Source: Balneolales bacterium (GTDB lineage: Bacteria > Bacteroidota > Rhodothermia > Balneolales > Cyclonatronaceae). Taken from it: a stretch of DNA of 64,000 nt. Position 1 is the stretch's first letter; each line of letters begins with the position of its first letter. This document shows, piece by piece, positions 57,401 to 64,000 of the stretch. The notes below the pieces were generated by a model. That model was not told the origin of the DNA. It searched no databases and saw nothing but the letters and a program-made list of their open reading frames with translations. A program made the position numbers and the translations under genes. The stretch covers positions 124,001 through 188,000 of the forward strand of contig JAIULZ010000001.1 of NCBI GenBank assembly GCA_022565805.1. The letters run 5' to 3'.

Positions 57401-58681
57401 GATGGTATTTCTGCCGCAGAAGAGCATATGCTTCGTGCCGAATCTCTGCTGGATTTTGCGCGAAAATGCAGTTTCAACCGTATAAGCCTCGATTTTCACT
57501 ATCGTTCGATGCATCCCTGGCTCATTGATTTTTCGAATACTGCCTTTTACGGGAACAGATTAAAGCCTGTGCCGCCCCAACGTATTGAAAATCCAATCAC
57601 TTTTGTAGATGCTGCGGGTGTATATACGAATCAAATAAATCCATTAGAAGCTCAGAGGGTAGTTGATATTCTTGAGTATGAAATCAACGAAGATGAAAAC
57701 GGTACTTTCCCGACCATTGGTGTGGCTACGTTTAATATTGCACAGCGCGATCATATAAAAAAGGTTATTCAAAAGCGAAGAATTAAAGCAGATAAAAAAG
57801 TATTTGACAGGAAAATGTCGCAACTCGAGACAGCAGGCTTTTTTGTTAAAAACCTGGAGAATGTGCAAGGAGACGAAAGAGATGTCATTATTTTGTCAAC
57901 AGCTTATGGGAAAGACCGCAGCGGGCGTTTTTTGCAGTATTTTGGACCTATAAATATGAAAAATGGCTTTCGTTTGCTTAACGTTATTGTTACACGTGCC
58001 CGCAGAAAGGTATTTGTATGTACTTCCGTACCTGCCGAAGTATTTATGCAATATGATGTTGCCTTAAGAGCTGAGGGGGAAAATAACAGAAAGGCTGTAT
58101 TCTACGCTTATCTCGCCTATGCAAAGGCTGTTTCTAATGGCGATGATATTGCCCGAAATGAGGTGCTTGGTGCGCTGAGACTAAACCGTGGTCTATCAAC
58201 AAGTTCAGCTGCAGAACGGTCCTTAGTACATCAAAACACAGTTAACGACATTGATAAAGACTTTCCTGCCTATGTCGCTCATCAACTTAAAACTGCTTTC
58301 CCGATGCTGGATTGGAAAATACATCCCCCTAAAGGTATGATTCCGGCCGATATTATTACACATTTCGATGTACCCAGTCAAAATTCTGAGCAGGAAGTAC
58401 CTTCTGCAGTATTCCGGGGAATCGCGATTAGCTGCTTGTCTGAAGGCGAAGGTATCAGCGAAGAAACACACTGGCTCGAAGAGATTCGTAAAGAAGAATT
58501 ATCAGGAAACTATTCTTACTATTGGATTCGGTTATCAGCCGCAGAATGGCTCAGAAATACTCCTAATAGTTTGAAAGAACTTTTCCGGGAGGTTGCACAA
58601 ATCTGTGGGAAATCCCTGCCTGTTGTACCTGAAAAGCCCGACGATAAACCAACCCAAACTGTAGCGCAACGCGCTGTTTGA
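54479..58681 (+). CDS. Large SF1 helicase with AAA_11/AAA_12 core and nuclease-like tail
   Basis: A 1400-residue protein. The N-terminal 290 residues resemble the DUF4011-type region often fused to this helicase class. Walker A GPPGTGKS is at 314-321; a long coiled-coil-like, Lys/Glu-rich insertion runs from about 390 to 860; then the Walker B-like LVLFDEASQ (about 888-896), GDENQMPPSSF (about 916-926), FHYRSMHP, QGDERDVI near 1130 and NVIVTRARRKVFV near 1170, the set expected of an Upf1-like SF1 ATPase. The last about 150 residues (PADIITH..., then IRLSAAEWLRN) look like a REase_MTES_1575-type nuclease domain whose catalytic acidic residues are not clearly kept. Such proteins are often linked to nucleic-acid repair or phage defence. 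No partner gene is adjacent. Confidence 0.85.
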   Translation: MKLSSNFLSSLSSRLKTGNRRSTYLNAFPESSRYRCDAAFPGMLNGDFGTQFFRKLFWKKPFTVELNLSSKNIPTHNSTGSYQEKDYETVLQHILNQAENIKSDTGINSVALGYPMLVRRSKVDNKLIMAPLFVWDVQLDASLNRKVWTFKGSGTEFVSLNEVLLNYLKAEAAVPTERLKKFFDSGHSISASFLDDFCSALHNIMPLGNRPAFVNQRDLEALPEKEELEALCAKPGQSILLAGGVFGLFGHQKQHIIRDYERLQQKDNVEINLNWDKDGGKVPVFSTISSVKTDPSQQQIVNMLASGSHVLIQGPPGTGKSQTLTAILMNALAAGKKTLVVCEKKTALDVLDKALRNKGFDPYSIILNDAAKDARRVKKQALSALESISKKNESGFQQDDMKAVEQNCIETRALLNSCIRSVNKPVFGKLNYQQLTTWYLSETRPEKNSIIPDTGFEQFPLSERFCKGLTPVLLARYEERLENAEERFRKFTSISEVRFLNKKGFEHYKNLMECEEALHSDFSSYRKLASELRSLEKLYRYEYAEIRFDELKRQLLRTAQTEKRLLVLLNDYRFEDQKKSDAKLGKSKRIFRSGTETESQAKKRSTNELQILLNRYQEILESCTDIRFTGFTGDLHGDITTFLNVQQKIERKLDSFDKDVRNEYQQINVLDVSVQTYHTPTLSRLKSVFVELVQKISKDKWVEVRTDETTAFETFMSGINALFAKYDTYRKHKADAFRVEYEWYLQLNELEKELPGILNKLKGYSDWANMFLICCLKKLLSIHFNPVFLEIDNAVKRVRQSSESFVTAQIDWIHFLQKAELTKAVQGFDETFRPVSVESLFSGENNKAFLRHFGQSFSSLFTAFFPVVFTTPETCSHVFEGVDKPFDLVLFDEASQLRLEDTLPAMLKAHQIVIAGDENQMPPSSFFTRNIWNKSDSFDLSSEEDDEFSNEQKDEKQHQSMEIFSLLGLSSNGKDGISAAEEHMLRAESLLDFARKCSFNRISLDFHYRSMHPWLIDFSNTAFYGNRLKPVPPQRIENPITFVDAAGVYTNQINPLEAQRVVDILEYEINEDENGTFPTIGVATFNIAQRDHIKKVIQKRRIKADKKVFDRKMSQLETAGFFVKNLENVQGDERDVIILSTAYGKDRSGRFLQYFGPINMKNGFRLLNVIVTRARRKVFVCTSVPAEVFMQYDVALRAEGENNRKAVFYAYLAYAKAVSNGDDIARNEVLGALRLNRGLSTSSAAERSLVHQNTVNDIDKDFPAYVAHQLKTAFPMLDWKIHPPKGMIPADIITHFDVPSQNSEQEVPSAVFRGIAISCLSEGEGISEETHWLEEIRKEELSGNYSYYWIRLSAAEWLRNTPNSLKELFREVAQICGKSLPVVPEKPDDKPTQTVAQRAV

Positions 58682-59145
58682 TATTGGAATTCCTGCCTTT
58701 GAACACCAAAACAGCAACTTATATGTTGCGGTGCCCGTCTCTTTAGTAACTTGGCCTAATATAGATTTCATGAATTGAGGCAGAGCGTGGCAAGAAAGTT
58801 CTTTAATTCTTAAAATTTCTTTCATCTGTTACTGCACTATAGTTTTGAAGATTGATGATATCATAATACATTACAAAATAAATTTATGTCGGCTTAAAAG
58901 GTGCTGTGAAACTGTATCCGAACTTCGCAAATCCAGAACCTTTATGCTATCCTGTAAAGCAGAAAATGTAGTTCTTCGCAGCATAGTGAATATTTCTTGG
59001 AGTCTATCCATCACATTTTGGCTATACTTGCCTGAGTTCCAGAGAAAGCGAATTTTCAGGCATTCCCAGGGGCATCATGAATTCCGGAAATAGACCGGTA
59101 CATTTTGCTCAGTTCTCATAAAAAATCAACTCTTACATTTCTTAC
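58682..59145. other. Intergenic interval
   Basis: About 464 bases between the helicase and Tricorn genes. No coding frame with supporting signals; presumably contains the promoter of the Tricorn gene. Confidence 0.5.
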
Positions 59146-62100
59146 ATGATGAAAATAAAGCTCGGACTTGTAGCTCTTTTCCTGCTTCTCTTTACTTTGG
59201 AGGCCTTTTCTCAGGTTACTCCGCAGTGGGTTCGGTATCCGGCAATTTCCCCGGATGGAAATCATATAGCGTTCACCTATATGGGAAATTTATACCGTGT
59301 TTCGGCTGAGGGCGGCGATGCGGTTCAGTTAACGTTTCATACGGCTCACGACTTTATGCCGGTTTGGAGCAATGATGGCAGCAAGCTTGCCTTCGCTTCA
59401 GACAGACACGGGAATTTTAATGTTTTTGTGATGGATGCTATGGGCGGTTCTGCAGAGCGGCTCACCTTTCACTCAAACGACGAGTTTCCGTATACCTTCT
59501 CACACGATGATAGCAGCGTATTATTTGGAGCGCATCGCCAGGATGATGTTCGACACAGGCAGTTCCCATCTGCTGCAATGACCGAACTCTACAGCGTGCC
59601 GGTGGATGGCGGCAGGGTGGGTCAGGTGCTAACAATACCCGCTGAATATGTTCAGTTAAACACTGCCGGCTCTAAAATGCTTTATCAAGATAAAAAAGGC
59701 GGGGAAAACGAGTGGAGAAAACATCACACTTCTGCCATTACGCGAAATATTTGGGAGTACGATGTTAATCGTGGTACTCATCGACAGCTTACTTTTCATG
59801 AAAATGAAAACCGTAATCCGGTATATAACTCGGATGAATCCGCATTCTATTTTCTGAGCGAGCGTAACGGTAGTTTTAATGTGTTTGAAATGTCGCTTAT
59901 AAACAATACGCCGGCGGAGCAAATCACTGAATTTGATCTTCACCCGGTACGTTTTCTGAGCTACGGTTCCGGTAAACTGGCCTTCAGCTACGATGGAGAG
60001 CTATATACCATGGTGCCGGGAGAAGAACCCGCTAAAGTGGATATCCGTATCCGCACGCAAGAGTCACAAAACTTGCAGGAAATAATCAGCATCAGCGGTG
60101 GAGTTCAGGAAATGGCGATTTCCCCAAATGGTAAAGAGATTGCTTTTGTGGCCCGGGGTGAAGTCTTTGTTACCTCGACCGACGGAAATTTCACGAAGCG
60201 CATCACCGATACGCCACAGCGTGAGCGGTTTGTGACCTTTACCCCTGATGGCAGCGGTGTAGTATATTCCAGCGAGCGCGACGGACAGTGGAATATTTAT
60301 AAAACAGAGCGGGTTAGGGCAGAGGAAGAGCCTTTTTTCTACGCGTCTACGCTGTTAAGAGAAACCGTGCTGGTAAAAGATACTACCGATAGCTACCTGC
60401 CGCAGTTTTCGCCGGATGGCAGCATGCTGGCCTATATTGCCGGCCGCAGAACTCTTAGAATAATGGATGTGGAAACCGGCGAAAAGCGGGATTTACTTAC
60501 GCCCGAAGATCTTTTTCATATGCAGGATGGAGACCAGTATTTCACATGGAGCCCCGATAGCCGCCATCTTCTGGTTAGCTGGAGGAAATTACTTCATAAT
60601 GCGGAAGTACTACTGCTTTCTGCCGACGGCAGCGAGCGTGTAAATCTTACTAATAGTGGTTTTATGGATATGAGGCCAAAATGGGTAGGGAAAGGCGACA
60701 GGCTCATCTGGTTTACTAATCGGGACGGCCTCAGAAGTTACGCCACAAGCGGCAGAACTGAGCAGGATGTGTACGGTATGTTTCTTACGGCTGAAGCCTG
60801 GGAAGAGTTTAATCTAAGCGAAAACGAGGCAAAACTTCTTGAGGAAATCCGTAAAGCAACAGCCGGAGATAACGGCGATGAAAAAGCCGATGAAGAATCA
60901 TTTGAGCTGGAACTCGACCGGGTTCGCGATCGTCAGGCAAGGTTTACCATTCATTCCGGGCCAATAAGCGATGCGGTTTTGTCTAAAGACGGCATGACGC
61001 TATACTACCTCACCAGTTTTGAAGACGATTTCAATTTATGGGAAACCAATTTGCGCACGCGGGAAACCAAAATGCTGATACGCAATACCGGCTGGGGAAG
61101 TCTTGAATGGGATAAAGATATGGAAAATCTATACATGCTTAGCCGCGGGAATATTTCCAATCTGAACCTGAGCGCAGGTTCGGCCGCCCGTATTTCCATT
61201 TCCGGCGAAATGCAGTATGATGCTTCTGCCGAGCGCGAGCACATGCTCGAGCATGTGTGGATTCGTACAAAACGAACTTTCTATGAGCCAACATTTCACG
61301 GCAACGATTGGGATATGCTTTATGAGGAGTATAAAAAATACCTGCCTCATCTTGGAAACTCTTACGAGTTTGCTGAAATGCTGTCTGAATTAATTGGCGA
61401 ACTGAATGTATCTCACGCCGGCGCACGCTTCAGCAGAAGTATACCTAATGCTGATGCAACTGCATCGCTCGGGATTTTTATGGATTATGAGCATACCGGA
61501 AATGGCGTTCGTATAGCCGAAATTATAGAAGGTGGCCCGCTCGACCGCTCGCAGTACAGATTGCAGGAAGGAACCATTATAACACATATAGACGGCCGCG
61601 AGCTAACGCCCGATGTGGATGTGGCGCGTTTACTTAATCGTAAAGCCGGAGAGTTTACACTGTTGGATGTACACAATGCTGATGGATCAAATGCGCGTCA
61701 GATTACGGTAAAGCCCATTACTTTGGGACAGGAAAGGCAGCTGCTGTACCGCCGTTTTGTTCGTATAAACGAGGCCGAAGTTGAAAAACTGAGCAACGGT
61801 AGAATCGGCTATGTTCATATACCCGGAATGGGCGATGGACCATTCCGAAGCGTAATTCAGGATATGCTCGGGCGTTATGCAGATCACGAAGCGATTGTGG
61901 TCGATACCCGCTTTAACGGAGGCGGAGATCTCGTTGCCGACCTTGCGATGTTCTTTACAGGCGTTCCGTTTAATACTTACGCCACTGCCGACAGAGATGT
62001 AGGCGGCGAGCCGACATCACGCTGGACTAAACCAACAGTTTCTTTATTTAACGAAGCCATGTACTCCGATGGTCATTGCTATGCAAGCGCATATAACGAG

Positions 62101-62355
62101 CTTGGCTTGGGTATTTCTGTGGGTATGCCGGTGCCGGGTACCTGTAGTTTTGCAGGATGGTCGGCTCTGCCAGACGGCACCCGCTGGGGTATTGTGCCCA
62201 TAAGTGCCAGAAATATGTCGGACGAGTGGATGGAAAATAATCAGACTTACCCCGATGTGCAGGTCAAGAATATGCCCGGCGTGATCGATGCGGGTCGGGA
62301 TCAGCAGCTGGAAAGAGCCGTAGAAGTTATGCTTGAGCAGCTTGATGAAGAATAA
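59146..62355 (+). CDS. Tricorn-type protease, secreted
   Basis: A 1069-residue protein with a signal peptide ending AFSQV (start at 59146 or the next ATG, 59149). Two beta-propellers made of PD40/WD40-like blades (SPDGNHIAF, SNDGSKLAFASDR, SPDGSMLAYI) fill about residues 25-650. A helical tricorn C1-like domain with His756 in ELNVSHAG, a PDZ domain (about 780-865) and an S41-type core (about 880-1060) follow. The nucleophile is Ser974 in NEAMYSDGH, and Glu in WMENNQTYPD matches the tricorn Glu. The catalytic set appears complete. The export signal differs from archaeal cytosolic Tricorn; in Bacteroidota relatives this is a periplasmic peptidase. A terminator follows. Confidence 0.94.
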   Translation: MMKIKLGLVALFLLLFTLEAFSQVTPQWVRYPAISPDGNHIAFTYMGNLYRVSAEGGDAVQLTFHTAHDFMPVWSNDGSKLAFASDRHGNFNVFVMDAMGGSAERLTFHSNDEFPYTFSHDDSSVLFGAHRQDDVRHRQFPSAAMTELYSVPVDGGRVGQVLTIPAEYVQLNTAGSKMLYQDKKGGENEWRKHHTSAITRNIWEYDVNRGTHRQLTFHENENRNPVYNSDESAFYFLSERNGSFNVFEMSLINNTPAEQITEFDLHPVRFLSYGSGKLAFSYDGELYTMVPGEEPAKVDIRIRTQESQNLQEIISISGGVQEMAISPNGKEIAFVARGEVFVTSTDGNFTKRITDTPQRERFVTFTPDGSGVVYSSERDGQWNIYKTERVRAEEEPFFYASTLLRETVLVKDTTDSYLPQFSPDGSMLAYIAGRRTLRIMDVETGEKRDLLTPEDLFHMQDGDQYFTWSPDSRHLLVSWRKLLHNAEVLLLSADGSERVNLTNSGFMDMRPKWVGKGDRLIWFTNRDGLRSYATSGRTEQDVYGMFLTAEAWEEFNLSENEAKLLEEIRKATAGDNGDEKADEESFELELDRVRDRQARFTIHSGPISDAVLSKDGMTLYYLTSFEDDFNLWETNLRTRETKMLIRNTGWGSLEWDKDMENLYMLSRGNISNLNLSAGSAARISISGEMQYDASAEREHMLEHVWIRTKRTFYEPTFHGNDWDMLYEEYKKYLPHLGNSYEFAEMLSELIGELNVSHAGARFSRSIPNADATASLGIFMDYEHTGNGVRIAEIIEGGPLDRSQYRLQEGTIITHIDGRELTPDVDVARLLNRKAGEFTLLDVHNADGSNARQITVKPITLGQERQLLYRRFVRINEAEVEKLSNGRIGYVHIPGMGDGPFRSVIQDMLGRYADHEAIVVDTRFNGGGDLVADLAMFFTGVPFNTYATADRDVGGEPTSRWTKPTVSLFNEAMYSDGHCYASAYNELGLGISVGMPVPGTCSFAGWSALPDGTRWGIVPISARNMSDEWMENNQTYPDVQVKNMPGVIDAGRDQQLERAVEVMLEQLDEE

Positions 62356-62401
62356 GCTTCAGAATAAGCTTCAGAATAGTTGAAAAACTGCTTTAAAAAT
62401 A

Positions 62402-62446
62402 AAAAATCCGGTCGCTCTTAAATGTATTAGCGTCCGGATTTTTTTC
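62402..62446 (+). terminator. Rho-independent terminator after the Tricorn gene
   Basis: Stem of 8 plus 4 base pairs interrupted by one T-T mismatch (left arm 62402-62416, right arm 62429-62442), closed by a 12-base loop and followed by Ts. About 45 bases after the stop codon. Confidence 0.85.
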
Positions 62447-62656
62447 GTTTTATTAAGGTTGATGCGTATTAGCCGGGAATTTAATTTGGGTAGTTCCTGA
62501 GAGGGTATTTTTTCTACAAAACTCGTCATAACCCTACACATTCTTTCTACAGGACGTTTTTTATTGAAAAACTTGGTAGATTCAATTAGTGGCTATCAAC
62601 TCACCGGGATCATCACAAAAAGTAAACTCATTCACACACTCAACTCACATCAAAAA

Positions 62657-62908
62657 ATGGAATATGACAAGGAAAAAGTTGATGATATGATGCTCGCTTT
62701 ACTCAGTCTTTCGATGTTCGAAGAGAGGTTTGGTACAAGAGCATGGAAAGGCTTCAATTGGGAACACATGAAGCGGCTTCATGAAAAAGGATATATCAGT
62801 AACCCAAAAAGTAAAGCTAAGTCCGTCTTCGTTACAGATGAAGGGCGGAAACGGGCTGATGAATTATTTCAGAAATACTTTAGCAAAGAAATTGATGCAA
62901 AGAGCTGA
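62657..62908 (+). CDS. DUF6429-family protein
   Basis: An 83-residue protein from the ATG at 62657; in-frame sequence extends upstream to 62564, but the family begins at MEYDKEKVDDMML. The pattern RAWKGFNWEHMKRLHEKGYISNPKSKAKSV, split around the conserved Trp and the Tyr-Ile-Ser-Pro stretch, is the DUF6429 signature. It is predicted as a small winged-helix-like fold (EGRKRADELF at the end resembles a recognition wing). The function is unknown; family members occur as stand-alone or toxin-antitoxin-adjacent genes, but no partner is seen here. Confidence 0.8.
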   Translation: MEYDKEKVDDMMLALLSLSMFEERFGTRAWKGFNWEHMKRLHEKGYISNPKSKAKSVFVTDEGRKRADELFQKYFSKEIDAKS

Positions 62909-63013
62909 TGAGCAAAAGTCTGCTAAAAGCTTCTATTTTTTCGTATTCGACGCCTGAGTAATATTAAAACCTTCTGCATTCTATAATTTCGATAAAATTT
63001 AACTGTCAATAAG

Positions 63014-64000
63014 ATGTTTAAATTAACTGCCATCTCTCTTTTTTTGCTTTTTAGCTTTGTGCTTTTTCCCCAAAAAGGAATGACACAAAACTGGCACACC
63101 GGGGGCGTATTATCTGAAATTCAGGCTTCCACCGATATTCGGTATCTGGATATCCGACTTACGCTTGATCCTGATCAAAGAAAGCTGTCTGGAATGGTAG
63201 AAGTGCATTTGATTGCGAAAAAGGAAGGCGTTGACCGTGCTGAACTGGATCTGATTCGAAACTATACCGTAAGCTCGGTTCGTGCCAATGGCGAAGATTT
63301 GGTATTTAGTCATAAAGACGACAAGCTATTCATAGAGCTGGGCTCGGAGCTCTCTCAAACCGATGCTCTGGCGGTGCAAATCAGCTACTCCGGTCAGCCG
63401 CATGAAGCAAAAAGGCCGCCATGGGAAGGCGGATTTACCTGGAGTAAAGACAGCAACGACTACTACTGGGTAGGATTAAGCTCTCAGCTTGAAGGCGGTA
63501 AGCTCTGGCTGCCCGTCATAGATCATCCGACAAGCAGAGCAGACAGCGCTTCGGTGCGCATCACCCTGCCTAAACCATATTTCGTAGCATCAAACGGACT
63601 ACTTCAAGGCGTTATGCCTGCGCAAGATGGCTGGCACACATATCATTGGAAAACCAGATATCCGATTCATTATTACAATATCAATATTACTGCAGGCATG
63701 TTTGAAATTGCCGAAACGACTTATATAACCGAAACGGGTGCCGAAATGCCGGTGGTTTTTTATGTACAGGAAGAGTTTTTGCCGCAGGCACCCGGGCTAC
63801 TTGCAAAAACAATCCGCAAGCTGGAGCAGCTGCGGGAATACTATGGCGAGTATGGCTTTGTAGATGAAAAATTCGGATTAGTTCACACGCCCTATCTTGG
63901 AATGGAGCATCAGACCATAAATGCTTATGGCAATAATTTTGAATATACGAGCACTTCCGGCGGAGAATACGACTGGCTGCTGCTTCATGAAATGGGTCAT
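63014..64000 (+). CDS. M1-family metallopeptidase, partial
   Basis: 329 codons of an exported zinc aminopeptidase-like protein that continues beyond the window. A hydrophobic signal peptide is followed by the M1 N-terminal beta domain (YLDIRLTLDPDQ...), the exopeptidase-like motif GMEHQT (the position of the classic GAMEN) and, at the last five residues, the zinc-binding HEMGH. The second Glu ligand lies outside. The protein would cleave N-terminal residues from peptides in the periplasm, consistent with the Tricorn gene just upstream. Confidence 0.93.
   Translation, partial: MFKLTAISLFLLFSFVLFPQKGMTQNWHTGGVLSEIQASTDIRYLDIRLTLDPDQRKLSGMVEVHLIAKKEGVDRAELDLIRNYTVSSVRANGEDLVFSHKDDKLFIELGSELSQTDALAVQISYSGQPHEAKRPPWEGGFTWSKDSNDYYWVGLSSQLEGGKLWLPVIDHPTSRADSASVRITLPKPYFVASNGLLQGVMPAQDGWHTYHWKTRYPIHYYNINITAGMFEIAETTYITETGAEMPVVFYVQEEFLPQAPGLLAKTIRKLEQLREYYGEYGFVDEKFGLVHTPYLGMEHQTINAYGNNFEYTSTSGGEYDWLLLHEMGH

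Noticed and set aside
1-64000. CRISPR arrays, tRNA, rRNA, insertion sequences
   Set aside because: No regularly spaced repeats, cloverleaf, rRNA-like sequence or transposase motifs were found by reading.

Overview
The window looks like a moderate-GC, salt-adapted member of the Bacteroidota/Balneolota/Rhodothermota group. The evidence is two very large secreted proteins with type IX secretion (T9SS) sorting tails of the YPNPFNP type, a KR2-like sodium-pumping rhodopsin, and a FecI-type sigma / FecR / STN-TonB receptor trio with Bacteroidota-style domain composition. The lineage is an inference from gene content; no rRNA or tRNA gene was seen.

Region 1 (1-23561, all minus strand) is one biosynthetic operon read from 23561 towards 1 and leaving the window. 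Gene 1 (12030-23561) reads FAAL-ACP-KS-AT-ACP-aminotransferase-C-T-E-C. A TauD/SyrP-like Fe(II)/2-oxoglutarate oxygenase follows (10978-12021). Gene 2 (4704-10889) reads C(dead)-A-T-C-T-E, and its single A domain has an asparagine-type pocket. Gene 3 (1-4714, incomplete) reads C-FkbH-T-C... The predicted product is a lipopeptide on a beta-amino fatty acid, as in iturins and puwainaphycins: fatty acid activation, one malonyl extension, beta-keto to beta-amino conversion, then amino acids. Two C-T-E modules have no adenylation domain, and a third module has an FkbH glyceryl-loading domain where the A domain should be. This A-poor layout is the most unusual thing in the window.

Region 2 (23562-30956) is AT-rich and sparse. 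It holds a divergent ribbon-helix-helix-like regulator candidate, an outer-membrane beta-barrel protein, a serine-hydrolase (S12) lipoprotein, a DUF697-like membrane protein, a 56-residue membrane protein and an Sfp-type phosphopantetheinyl transferase that could activate the carrier domains.

Region 3 (30957-48775) has the NDQ rhodopsin, a PNPOx-family flavoprotein, the sigma/anti-sigma/TonB-receptor set, a T9SS surface protein, a Gfo/Idh/MocA oxidoreductase, a lipoprotein, a membrane-anchored cupin, lipoate-protein ligase and an alpha/beta hydrolase.

Region 4 (49236-64000) has a second T9SS protein with a duplicated beta-helix unit, a 1400-residue SF1 helicase with a nuclease-like tail, a Tricorn-type protease, a DUF6429 protein and the start of an M1 metallopeptidase. 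Several clear hairpin terminators mark transcription-unit ends.
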